Source of the DNA: Ralstonia sp. UBA689
GTDB lineage: Bacteria > Pseudomonadota > Gammaproteobacteria > Burkholderiales > Burkholderiaceae
Reading direction: 5' to 3'
Length of the DNA stretch: 64,000 nucleotides
NCBI RefSeq assembly: GCF_002298975.1
Contig: NZ_DBMV01000022.1
Location: 9,298-73,297, forward strand
The notes under the pieces were generated by a model. The model worked only from the letters and a program-made list of their open reading frames with translations, was not told where the DNA came from and made no database searches. Position 1 is the stretch's first letter; every line of letters starts with the position of its first letter. Positions 33,763 through 41,949 of the stretch are shown here, in pieces. Both the position numbers and the translations under genes were made by a program.

Positions 33763-34344
33763 ATGCGGTCAACGCTGTTATTGCTCATGGCCAGCGCGAG
33801 TCTGGCAAGCGGTTGCGCGTCCATTGTGGGCGGCACCGGGCAGGTGGTCTCCGTTGAAACCCATCAGGCCGAACGTCTTGTGGAAGGCGCCCGCTGTGAA
33901 ATGGCCAACAGCAAGGGCACGTATTACGTGACGACTCCCGGCACGGTAACGATCAGCCGCGCCTACGGCAACCTGACGGTCCGTTGCGACAAGGAGGGCA
34001 TGGATACCGGCCAGGCGACGGTGATCTCTGCCACCAAGGCACTCGCGTTCGGCAACCTTATCTTTGGTGGTGCGATCGGGGTCGCTGTCGACGCGAGTTC
34101 GGGTGCTGCCTACGACTACCCGGAAATGATCCGCGTGAGCATGGGTGAGAGTGTGGTCATCGATGCACGCGCGGGGGGCGGCCAGAGTGATCCCTTGATC
34201 GTCGCGGCCGGCACGTCGTCCTCGGCTGCGACGACATTCGGCGCGCCGTCTGCGCTTGCAGCCCAAGTCAACGCGCCGGGTCAGGCGAACCGTGAGCCCA
34301 AGCACCCGACATTGGACGACCTGCGCTACGTTTTGCCGCGCTGA
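33763..34344 (+). CDS. Putative lipoprotein of unknown function
   Basis: A 193-residue predicted lipoprotein: signal peptide MRSTLLLLMASASLAS, lipobox ASGC with the cysteine near residue 18, then a domain with CASIVGGTGQVVSVETH, typical of small secreted proteins with a PEGA-like beta fold (the ARCEMANSKGTYYVTTPGTV stretch), followed by a Gly/Ala-rich hydrophobic segment (FGNLIFGGAIGVAVDASSGA) and a low-complexity C-terminus. The start was placed at 33763, where AGGGA precedes the ATG; upstream in-frame codons would hide the signal peptide. Function unknown. Confidence 0.78.
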   Translation: MRSTLLLLMASASLASGCASIVGGTGQVVSVETHQAERLVEGARCEMANSKGTYYVTTPGTVTISRAYGNLTVRCDKEGMDTGQATVISATKALAFGNLIFGGAIGVAVDASSGAAYDYPEMIRVSMGESVVIDARAGGGQSDPLIVAAGTSSSAATTFGAPSALAAQVNAPGQANREPKHPTLDDLRYVLPR

Positions 34345-34428
34345 CCCCGCCTTCAACGTCTTTCATGCTGCGGCGCAGGGCGGACAACGTCCGCACGCGC
34401 CGGTCCTACCGTCCTAAACTTTGCTGCC

Positions 34429-35658
34429 ATGCATACATGCCGCGTTCCTGTTTTGCTCGGATTGCTTTCTGCTGTCGCCACCCCGGCCGTGGCCCTCGAC
34501 CTTGAACGGCTGAACGCGAGCGTCTACGCCGTTCAAGCCCGCGGTCAGCAAGAGACGCTGTTGCGTGCCGGATCGGGTGTCGCCATTGGGCCGCGGCAGG
34601 TCGTCACCACGTGCAATGTGTTGGCGGGGTCAAGGTCGATCGCCGTGCGTCGCGGCAACGTGAGCTATGGCGCAACACTCGAAGCGCCGGATATCGAGCG
34701 CAACCTGTGCTTGTTGACGGTGGCGGATCTCAACGTGCCGGGCGTGCCGTTGTCGCCGTCAGCAGCGCCCGGCTTCGGCCAGAAGGTTGTGGCTGCATCG
34801 GTCAGCGGCACGGCACTCGCAGTGCGCACGGCGACGATTGCTGGCCTGCAGGCGGATGCCGGGGGCAAGCTGGACCGTATCGAGGCGTCGGTCGCACCCG
34901 ATGCCGGCGCGGCCGGCGGTGGGCTGTTCGATGAAAGCGGGCGGCTGATGGGGATTCTCGTTAGTCCGGCCTCGCCCAAAGATGCGCGCCAGCAGGCAGT
35001 GCCGGCGTCGTGGATTCCCGAGATCCGGGCGCGCGGTGCCGCCGCCATGGCGAGTTATCGGGTGGCGGCAACCAACCTTTCATCGGATCTGGTTCCGGCG
35101 CGCGAAGCGTCGGCCGGTTCGCCGAGCGTGGGTGAAGTGTGGCGCTACCAGTTGCACGACGACCTCACGCGGAAGAATCAGGAGGTCTCCTACCGCGTCG
35201 ACCGGATCGACAATGGCCGCGTGATCTACAACCAGGGCTCGCGCATCGAGTTTCTGGATGGCCGAGTCGATCGTATTGATGTCCCGATTGCCGGTGAATT
35301 CGACCTGGCGTCGCCGCCGGGCGGCTGGGTGCCTGCAAACGTGAAGGTGGGTGACCGCTGGAAAGTGGCGTACAGCCGGGCGAAGGGGCGGAACGATACG
35401 AGCCTTGAAGCCGTGGCCGAGAAGGAGGAGATGATCCGCGTTCCTGCAGGAGCCTATCGCGCGATCCGCATTGCCTATCGGGGCTACGCCAATCGAGCCG
35501 CCAACGTCAACGGCATGGGCAGCTCAGCGGTGCCATACAGAACCACAGTCTGGTATGCGCCGGAACTGGGGCGCGTGGTGCGGTTCACCGCCGGCTATTC
35601 CAACCGCTGGGAACGGCTTTCCGAGACCCTCGAACTCGTCGAGCACCGCGTCGATTGA
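34429..35658 (+). CDS. Trypsin-fold protein with lost catalytic triad (pseudoprotease)
   Basis: A 409-residue exported protein: signal peptide (VPVLLGLLSAVATPAVA, cleavage near residue 22), trypsin-like domain (25-210), then a separate C-terminal domain (about 240-409) of unknown type with many Arg/Asp and aromatic residues. By alignment with HtrA-type motifs all three catalytic residues are replaced: Asn63 where TNAHVV has His (VVTTCNVL), Asn92 where the Asp lies (ERNLCLLTV), and Ala162 for the Ser (GAAGGGLF for GNSGGPLF). The glycine framework is intact, so a binding role is more likely than proteolysis. No operon partner is evident; a GC-rich hairpin separates it from hemL. Confidence 0.82.
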   Translation: MHTCRVPVLLGLLSAVATPAVALDLERLNASVYAVQARGQQETLLRAGSGVAIGPRQVVTTCNVLAGSRSIAVRRGNVSYGATLEAPDIERNLCLLTVADLNVPGVPLSPSAAPGFGQKVVAASVSGTALAVRTATIAGLQADAGGKLDRIEASVAPDAGAAGGGLFDESGRLMGILVSPASPKDARQQAVPASWIPEIRARGAAAMASYRVAATNLSSDLVPAREASAGSPSVGEVWRYQLHDDLTRKNQEVSYRVDRIDNGRVIYNQGSRIEFLDGRVDRIDVPIAGEFDLASPPGGWVPANVKVGDRWKVAYSRAKGRNDTSLEAVAEKEEMIRVPAGAYRAIRIAYRGYANRAANVNGMGSSAVPYRTTVWYAPELGRVVRFTAGYSNRWERLSETLELVEHRVD

Positions 35659-35673
35659 TCGGAAGCTGTGCCC

Positions 35674-35711
35674 GGGCTAAGGGACGGACCACGATGTCCG
35701 TCTCTTAGCCC
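35674..35711. terminator. Long hairpin between convergent genes
   Basis: GGGCTAAGGGACGGAC (35674-35689) pairs with 35696-35711 over 16 positions with a single mismatch and a 6-nt loop. It lies between the pseudoprotease gene (+) and hemL (-). There is no T run on either side, so it may act as a bidirectional RNA-end stabiliser rather than a classic intrinsic terminator. Confidence 0.6.
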
Positions 35712-35718
35712 TGTCGCA

Positions 35719-37020
35719 TCAAACTGCCTTGAACGCCTTCCGTGCCGCATCAAAGGTGGCATCGAGAATCGCATCGTCATGCGTCGCCGAGACGAAACCG
35801 GCCTCAAACGCAGACGGCGCCAGATAGACGCCCTGATCCAGCATGGCATGGAAGAACGCATTGAAGCGCCCCACATCGCTCTTGGTCACCTCGGCAAAGC
35901 TCGTCGGCACGCCCTCGCGGAAATAAATGCCGAACATGCCGCCGACGCTGTCTGCGGCAAACGGCACGCCAGCCTCGCGGGCGATGTCGCTCAGGCCATC
36001 GACCAGCTTGCGCGTCTGCGCGGCCAGGCGGTCATGGAAGCCATCGACGGCAATCAGGCGCAGCGTCGTGAGCCCGGCCGCTACGGCCAGCGGGTTGCCT
36101 GAGAGCGTCCCGGCCTGATACACGTTGCCCAGCGGCGCAAGGAAACCCATGATGTCGCGGCGGCCGCCAAACGCCGCGGCCGGCATGCCGCCGCCGATCA
36201 CCTTACCCAGGCATGTCAGGTCTGGCTTGATGCCGTAAAGCGCCTGCGCACAGCCGAGCGCCACGCGGAAACCCGTCATCACCTCGTCGAAGATCAGCAC
36301 GGCGCCGTGCTCGGAGCACAGCGCCCGCATGCCTTGCAGGAAATCCTCGGTCGCACGCACGAGGTTCATGTTGCCGGCCACCGGTTCGACGATCACGGCG
36401 GCGATTTCCTTGCCGTGGCGGGCAAACGCTTCGCGCAGCGCGCTCACGTCGTTGTACGGCAGCACCATCGTGTGCTTGACCACGTCTTCCGGCACGCCCG
36501 CCGAGGATGGCGCGTTCTGCGTCGTGTCTGCAAAGGTCAGCAGGCCCGAGCCGGCCTTGACCAGCAGGCTGTCGGCGTGGCCGTGGTAGCAGCCCTCGAA
36601 TTTGACGATCAGGTCGCGCCCAGTAAAGCCGCGTGCCAGGCGCAGGGCGCTCATGGTCGCCTCGGTGCCGGATGAGACCAGCCGCACCTGCTCGATCGAG
36701 GGCACGAGCCTGCAGATCTCTTCGGCCATGACGACTTCGGCCTCGGTCGGGGCGCCGAACGAGAAGCTGTCGGCTGCCACCTCCTGCACGGCGCGCACGA
36801 CATCCGGGTGCGCGTGGCCGACGATCATCGGGCCCCACGAGCCGACGTAATCGATATAGCGGGTGCCGTCGGCATCCCACAGGTACGGGCCGGCTGCCTT
36901 GGCAATGAAGCGCGGCGTGCCGCCCACCGAGCGGAAAGCGCGCACCGGCGAGTTCACGCCGCCGGGGATGGTCTTCTGGGCACGTTCAAACAGGGCAGCG
37001 CTGCGGGAAGAGGTCGACAT
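35719..37020 (-). CDS. hemL: Glutamate-1-semialdehyde 2,1-aminomutase
   Basis: A 433-residue PLP enzyme converting glutamate-1-semialdehyde to 5-aminolevulinate in the C5 haem pathway. Landmarks: LFERAQKTIPGGVNSPVRAF at the N-terminus, VSSGTEATMSALRLAR (PLP phosphate loop), FDEVMTGFRV, and the PLP lysine Lys273 in LGKVIGGGMPAAAFGG. Length matches the family. The frame is open 567 bp upstream of 37020, but only from here does the protein match the family. Divergent to the rubredoxin gene, as in other Burkholderiales. Confidence 0.97.
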   Translation of the reverse strand: MSTSSRSAALFERAQKTIPGGVNSPVRAFRSVGGTPRFIAKAAGPYLWDADGTRYIDYVGSWGPMIVGHAHPDVVRAVQEVAADSFSFGAPTEAEVVMAEEICRLVPSIEQVRLVSSGTEATMSALRLARGFTGRDLIVKFEGCYHGHADSLLVKAGSGLLTFADTTQNAPSSAGVPEDVVKHTMVLPYNDVSALREAFARHGKEIAAVIVEPVAGNMNLVRATEDFLQGMRALCSEHGAVLIFDEVMTGFRVALGCAQALYGIKPDLTCLGKVIGGGMPAAAFGGRRDIMGFLAPLGNVYQAGTLSGNPLAVAAGLTTLRLIAVDGFHDRLAAQTRKLVDGLSDIAREAGVPFAADSVGGMFGIYFREGVPTSFAEVTKSDVGRFNAFFHAMLDQGVYLAPSAFEAGFVSATHDDAILDATFDAARKAFKAV

Positions 37021-37233
37021 GGATGCAGTTGGAAGAGAGAGGCGCCGCGCTGGACAACGCAGCGACACGGTTTGGAGCGTGAATTGGACCGATTGCGTGG
37101 CGGTTTGACGCAGATGCAGTGCAGATGCAATCAAACACGTCGCCCGCCCTACGCCTGTTCTGGCGTGGGCGGGCGCGATTCGGTACCATCTGGCCTGCCA
37201 TTTTAATAGACGGAACCACCAAAGCTTTGCCCT

Positions 37234-37416
37234 ATGGAACAGCAGATTGAATACAAGACGTGGATGTGCCTGATTTGCGGCTGGATCTACGATGAAGAAC
37301 AAGGCGCGCCGGACGATGGCATCGCCCCCGGCACGAAGTGGGAAGACGTGCCCATCAACTGGACGTGCCCCGAGTGTGGCGCCCGCAAGGAAGACTTCGA
37401 AATGGTGCAGATCTGA
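37234..37416 (+). CDS. rubA: Rubredoxin
   Basis: A 60-residue one-iron electron carrier with the two Cys-x-x-Cys pairs of the Fe(Cys)4 site: CLICGW (residues 12-15) and CPECGA (45-48), plus the family's YDEEQGAPDDGIAPGT loop. Cytosolic. Start fits the usual 54-60-residue size. It is divergent from hemL and 341 bp before pilG. Physiological partner not evident from context. Confidence 0.96.
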   Translation: MEQQIEYKTWMCLICGWIYDEEQGAPDDGIAPGTKWEDVPINWTCPECGARKEDFEMVQI

Positions 37417-37757
37417 TCCGGATCTGCCGTTTTTCTGCTCGGCAAGTGAGCGGTTGCCCTCTTGCCGACAGCCAAATATCAGGAAGTGACGGATCGATCG
37501 AATCCATTCATTCGGGCTCGTCGCTTCCATGCCACAGGCAGCAGGCGGACGGTCGGCGCCATTGACGGCGAATAGGTGACTTGTCACACTTCGTCAAATT
37601 CTGAGCTTTACACTTCATAAGCGGGCCGGGGGGCGTAGTTTTGAAGTCGTCGCTAGCGTGGGCCCAACATCCGATGTATGGGCACGCTGTGCGTCGATTT
37701 GCCGCGATCCATCCGGTCAGAATGTCGTGGCGACCCGTGGTCGCGCACTGCGAGAAC
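37417..37757 (+). other. Intergenic region before pilG
   Basis: 341 bp between rubredoxin and pilG. An inverted repeat GTGAC/GTCAC (37576-37587) overlaps TTGTCA, and TTTACACTTCATAA follows about 20 bp on, so a promoter here is likely, but no pair with normal spacing stands out. The stretch from 37641 is open in the pilG frame without a start signal. Confidence 0.45.
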
Positions 37758-38225
37758 ATGATGCAATCCGCGCGGGTGGAACAACTGACCGAATCCCAAC
37801 CGCTGGCGAATTCACCGCTGGCGAATTCCCTGACAGGCCGCAAAGTGCTGGTGATCGATGACTCCAGCACCATCCGCCGTACTGCGCAGATTTTCCTGAC
37901 CCAGGCCGGCTGCCAGGTCGTGCTGGCCGAAGACGGTTTCGACGCGCTGGCCAAGGTGGGCGATCTGAAGCCCGATCTCGTGTTCTGCGACATCCTGATG
38001 CCGAATGTAGACGGCTACCAGACCTGCGCGCTCATCAAGAAAAGCCCGAAGTTCCATGCCACGCCTGTGATCATGCTGTCTTCGCGCGACGGGATTTTCG
38101 ACCGCGCGCGTGGCAGGTCGGTCGGGGCGGTGGACCACCTCGCCAAGCCCTTCACCAAGGAAGCGCTGCTGGAGGCGGTCCTGACTCATCTGCCGGCGGC
38201 CCAGGTTCTGGCTGGTCCGCAATGA
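37758..38225 (+). CDS. pilG: PilG, type IV pilus response regulator
   Basis: A 155-residue single-domain response regulator of the Pil-Chp chemosensory system; in Pseudomonas PilG promotes pilus extension and cAMP signalling. Receiver motifs: VLVIDDSSTIRR, phospho-Asp78 in FCDILMPNVDGYQTC, VIMLSSRDG and the invariant lysine in HLAKPF. The PilG-type YQTCALIKKS and IFDRARGR stretches confirm the call. An N-terminal extension contains a tandem PLANS-PLANS duplication (15-bp DNA repeat at 37800-37828). The start could be 37758 or 37761. First gene of the pilGHIJ-chpA operon. Confidence 0.93.
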   Translation: MMQSARVEQLTESQPLANSPLANSLTGRKVLVIDDSSTIRRTAQIFLTQAGCQVVLAEDGFDALAKVGDLKPDLVFCDILMPNVDGYQTCALIKKSPKFHATPVIMLSSRDGIFDRARGRSVGAVDHLAKPFTKEALLEAVLTHLPAAQVLAGPQ

Positions 38226-38255
38226 TGGCATCTCTCTAAACGAAGGACTGTTTGT

Positions 38256-38624
38256 ATGGCAATCAAGAAAGTGTTGGTGGTCGACGATTCCCCGACCGAA
38301 GCGCTGCACCTGTCGGAAATCCTCGGCAAGAACGGTTTCAAGGTGACGGTCGCTGCCGATAGCGATCAGGCCATGGCCAAGCTCGAAGCCGAAGCCTTCG
38401 ACCTGATCCTGATGGATGTGGTGATGCCCGGCCAGAACGGCTACCAGGCCACCCGCGCGATCAAGAAGGACGCGCGTTTCCAGGATATCCCCGTAATCAT
38501 GTGCACGACCAAGGGGCTGGAAACCGATCGCGTGTGGGGCATGCGCCAGGGCGCGTCGGACTACATCGTCAAGCCGGTCAAGGCTGAAGAACTGCTGGAT
38601 AAGATCGGCAAGTTGCCGCAATAA
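38256..38624 (+). CDS. pilH: PilH, type IV pilus response regulator
   Basis: A 122-residue stand-alone receiver domain: KKVLVVDDSPTEALHLSEIL, phospho-Asp54 in LILMDVVMPGQNGYQATRAI, IMCTTKGLETDRVWGMRQGA and the lysine in YIVKPVKAEEL. PilH counteracts PilG, favouring pilus retraction, in the Pseudomonas model. It starts 30 bp after pilG. Its stop codon is directly adjacent to an inverted-repeat element that separates it from pilI. Confidence 0.95.
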   Translation: MAIKKVLVVDDSPTEALHLSEILGKNGFKVTVAADSDQAMAKLEAEAFDLILMDVVMPGQNGYQATRAIKKDARFQDIPVIMCTTKGLETDRVWGMRQGASDYIVKPVKAEELLDKIGKLPQ

Positions 38625-38745
38625 GAACCTGTCCATGATCCTACTGCGCGCCCCGATCTTGGCCCTGCGATGCTCGCCGTACCCATGTACGGCTGCGCTT
38701 CTCGTGCCAACCGCGGATCGCTCGCTACGGATCATGAACACGTTC
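38625..38745. mobile_element. MITE-like or intergenic palindromic element between pilH and pilI
   Basis: 121 bp bounded by 17-bp terminal inverted repeats, GAACCTGTCCATGATCC (38625-38641) and GGATCATGAACACGTTC (38729-38745), with 15 of 17 positions complementary. Inside is a second hairpin CCGTAC/GTACGG at 38676-38691. It contains no coding frame. The left end touches the pilH stop codon, giving the look of an insertion into the operon. The size, ends and lack of coding capacity fit a miniature inverted-repeat element; family and copy number are unknown. Confidence 0.6.
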
Positions 38746-38787
38746 TAGGCCCGCAGCCAACCGGAACGCAACGGACATGAGCCAGAC

Positions 38788-39333
38788 GTGAACGAACCGC
38801 GCACCAACCTGACCTCCCGCCAGCGCCTGCATGAATACCAGGCGATGCTGGCACGGCGCCTGCAAGAGGCGCGCGCCAAGGCGTCGACGGACAGCTTTCT
38901 GGGCGTGCAGATCGGCGAGCATCATTGGATGCTGTCGCTGTCGGACACCGGCGAGGTGCTGGACTACCAGCCGCCCGCGCGTGTGCCGCTTACGCAGCCG
39001 TGGTATCTCGGTCTGGTGAACGCGCGCGGCAACCTGCTCGGCGTGATTGATTTCGGCCTGTTCTGCGGCGAGGCGCCGGCGGCCGGCGGGGTGGGCAGCA
39101 AGATCGTAGTGCTCTCGAAGGACCCGCAGCGTGCGTGCGCGATTGTCGTGCCGCGTGTGGCGGGGCTGCGCAGCGTTGCTGACCTGCAGCCGGTTGAGGC
39201 TGCGCAGGACGAGAGCCACCCGTGGCAAGGCCGCGCGTGGCGCGATGCGCAAGGCACGCTGTGGCGCGAGCTGGACGTGCGTCAGTTGCTGGCCGATCCG
39301 GCTTTCCTGCAGGTGGGCCGCAGCCGCGCGTGA
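38788..39333 (+). CDS. pilI: PilI, CheW-like adaptor
   Basis: A 181-residue CheW-domain protein that couples the PilJ receptor to the ChpA kinase. Typical features: SRQRLHEYQAMLARRLQEA at the N-terminus as in Pseudomonas PilI, FLGVQIGEHHWMLSLSDTGEVL, and WYLGLVNARGNLLGVIDFGLF of the CheW beta barrel. It starts with GTG at 38788. The start overlaps the end of a tiny frame ATG-AGC-CAG-ACG-TGA (38777-38791) that could couple translation, though this may be chance. It follows the inverted-repeat element at 38625-38745. Confidence 0.92.
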   Translation: MNEPRTNLTSRQRLHEYQAMLARRLQEARAKASTDSFLGVQIGEHHWMLSLSDTGEVLDYQPPARVPLTQPWYLGLVNARGNLLGVIDFGLFCGEAPAAGGVGSKIVVLSKDPQRACAIVVPRVAGLRSVADLQPVEAAQDESHPWQGRAWRDAQGTLWRELDVRQLLADPAFLQVGRSRA

Positions 39334-39612
39334 GGCGCGGTGACCGTGGTGCAAGACCTGGCCGCTTGATCGGCCCGGCAATGAACAAGAAACAAGAAAT
39401 GATTGGGCGCATCCGCAACGGGAGCGGAGGCGCGCGCGGGGCAAGACGGTGGTACGTGGCGCGGCAACAGGGCGCGTTTGATCTAACGTTTCACACGTAT
39501 CGCGGAAGGTGCGGACCACGCAGGGCAAGAGAAGGCGTGGCCGCGGACGGGAAATCCATGCCGCTGATCTCGAATTGACGGGGCGGCTGCATCGACAAAA
39601 CAAGAGGGTCCT

Positions 39613-41853
39613 ATGGGGTTCAAGTGGTTCAACGCGGGTCGCCGTGCTGGAGCAGGGGCAGGGGCGTCGGAGGTTGCATCGGAGGGCGCTGCGGCTGCCT
39701 CCGTGCAGTTGGCGCAGTTGGATGATGCGGCCCACGTGGATGACGACAATCCCGCTGGTGCGTCGACGCAACTGGGCCGCACGCCCATCGACGCCGTGGT
39801 TGGCTGGATGGAGCGCGTGCCGTTCGCGGCGCAGCAGCGCGTGTTCACCATCGGTCTGGTGGTCGGCCTGCTGGCCCTGCTGATCTCGGTGTACCTGGAT
39901 AACCGCCAGGCCAACAACGGTTCGGTGCAGATTGAAATTGCCGGTGACACGCTGATGCACTCGCAGCGTCTGGCCAAGGCAGTGCCGGTGGCGCTGCTCG
40001 GTAACGCCAACGCATTCGCCCAGCTCAAGGAAAGCCGCGCGCGCCTGCAGGAGAACCTCGAAGCGCTGAAGAACGGCAACTCCGAGCGCGGCGTGCGTGC
40101 CTCGGGCGGCGAAGCCGAAGCCCTGCTCGACAAGTCAATCGACGAATGGAAGCGCAGCGACAAGAGCGCCCAGGCCGTGCTGTCGCAGGAGAAGACGCTG
40201 GTGGCGGTGGGTAAGACGCTGAACGTGTTCAACGCGTCGAACCCCGAACTGCTGGAAGAAGCCGAGCAGATCTCGTCGATGAAGCTGCAGACCAATGCGC
40301 CAGCGCGCGAGGTGGCGGCATCCTCGCAGCTCGTGATGTTGACGCAGCGTCTCGGTAAGAACATGAACGAGTTCCTGGCCGGCGAAGGCGTGAACCCGGA
40401 AACGGCGTTCCTGCTCGGTAAGGACACCAACACCTTCCGTGAAACCCTGAACGGTTTGCTCAATGGCTCTGAAGCGCTGCGCCTGTCGGCCGCCACCGAT
40501 GCCGAGACCAAGGGCTACCTGCAAGAGCTGTCGACCCGCTTCGACAACGTGCAGAAGACCACGCAGATCATCCTGGAAAACCTGCCGGGCCTGATCGCCG
40601 CCAAGCGCGCCCAGCAGCAGATCTTCAACGACAACGAAAAGCTGCGTGCCGATCTGTCGGATCTGCAGTCGGCGTACGCGAGCAGCGTGCGCAACCGTCC
40701 GCTGACCCTCGGCGCGGTGGTGCTGTCGGCCATCCTGACGGTGGTCTGCCTGGCCGGCCTGGCCGCCCTGTACCTGCGCGATTCGCGCGTGCGTACGATG
40801 GAAGCAGAAGCCCGTCAGCGTGAAGCCGAAGAACGCCGGATGGTGGAAAAGCGCAACAACGACGCCACCCAGGCCGCAATTCTGCGTCTGATGAACGAGC
40901 TGCAGGACATTGCAGACGGTGACTTGACCAAGCAGGCCACCGTGTCCGAAGACATTACCGGCGCCATCGCCGACTCGGTGAACTACACCGTGGAAGAACT
41001 GCGCGAGCTGGTCGGCCGGGTGCAGCAGACCGCCGAGCAGGTGACGCAGGCATCGTCGGCGGTGCAGACCACATCGGAAAGCCTGGTGGCCGCATCGGAA
41101 GAACAATCGCGCCAGATTCGCCAGACCGGCCAGTCGGTGGTGGAGATGGCCGACCGCATTACGCAGGTCTCGCGCGGCGCAGCCGAATCGGCCAACGTTG
41201 CACGCGCCTCGCTGGCCGCTGCCGAGCAAGGTCAGCAGGCCGTGCAGAACGCCATCACGGGCATGAACGACATCCGTGACCAGATTCAGGAAACCTCGAA
41301 GCGGATCAAGCGTCTGGGCGAATCGTCGCAGGAGATTGGTGAAATCGTGGAACTGATCTCGGACATTACCGAGCAGACCAACGTGCTGGCACTGAACGCT
41401 GCCATCCAGGCGGCATCGGCTGGTGAAGCCGGTCGCGGCTTCTCGGTGGTGGCAGAGGAAGTGCAGCGCCTGGCAGAACGCTCGGCCGAGGCAGCCAAGC
41501 AGATCGGCGCGCTGATCCGCACGATTCAGACCGACACGCAAGATGCGGTGCACGCCATGGAGCGCAGCACGGCGGGTGTGGTGGAAGGGGCGAAGCTGTC
41601 CGATAACGCCGGTGCGGCACTGGTGGAGATCGGCCGCGTGTCGCGCCAGCTTGCCGAACTGATTGAGAGCATTTCGCAGACGACGTCGCACGAAGCGACG
41701 CTGGCTTCGGACGTGGCGCAGAACATCGAACAGATCCTGCACATCACGGAGCAGACGTCGACCGGTACCCGCCAGACTGCACAGTCGGTGCGCCAGCTCA
41801 CGCAGCTTGCTGAAGAGCTGCGTGACTCGGTTGCGCGGTTCCGCATCGCCTGA
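39613..41853 (+). CDS. pilJ: PilJ, type IV pilus methyl-accepting receptor
   Basis: A 746-residue chemoreceptor. Two membrane helices (RVFTIGLVVGLLALLISVYL near 80; LTLGAVVLSAILTVVCLAGLAALYL near 365) flank a periplasmic PilJ domain containing the helical repeat GDTLMHSQRLAKAVP and SSQLVMLTQRLGKNMNEF. A HAMP-like region (IADGDLTKQATVSEDITG) and the cytoplasmic signalling domain follow, with the conserved hairpin tip EIVELISDITEQTNVLALNAAIQAA. GAGGG lies before the ATG. In Pseudomonas PilJ senses pilin retraction or peptides and drives ChpA. Confidence 0.95.
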   Translation: MGFKWFNAGRRAGAGAGASEVASEGAAAASVQLAQLDDAAHVDDDNPAGASTQLGRTPIDAVVGWMERVPFAAQQRVFTIGLVVGLLALLISVYLDNRQANNGSVQIEIAGDTLMHSQRLAKAVPVALLGNANAFAQLKESRARLQENLEALKNGNSERGVRASGGEAEALLDKSIDEWKRSDKSAQAVLSQEKTLVAVGKTLNVFNASNPELLEEAEQISSMKLQTNAPAREVAASSQLVMLTQRLGKNMNEFLAGEGVNPETAFLLGKDTNTFRETLNGLLNGSEALRLSAATDAETKGYLQELSTRFDNVQKTTQIILENLPGLIAAKRAQQQIFNDNEKLRADLSDLQSAYASSVRNRPLTLGAVVLSAILTVVCLAGLAALYLRDSRVRTMEAEARQREAEERRMVEKRNNDATQAAILRLMNELQDIADGDLTKQATVSEDITGAIADSVNYTVEELRELVGRVQQTAEQVTQASSAVQTTSESLVAASEEQSRQIRQTGQSVVEMADRITQVSRGAAESANVARASLAAAEQGQQAVQNAITGMNDIRDQIQETSKRIKRLGESSQEIGEIVELISDITEQTNVLALNAAIQAASAGEAGRGFSVVAEEVQRLAERSAEAAKQIGALIRTIQTDTQDAVHAMERSTAGVVEGAKLSDNAGAALVEIGRVSRQLAELIESISQTTSHEATLASDVAQNIEQILHITEQTSTGTRQTAQSVRQLTQLAEELRDSVARFRIA

Positions 41854-41949
41854 TTCGCGTAACGACGCCGTCACTGGATTTCGGGCGGGAGCGCCGAAGG
41901 GGTCACCCAGGCAACTGCGGCAACCGCCACCTGCTTTTTGGAAGCACAC

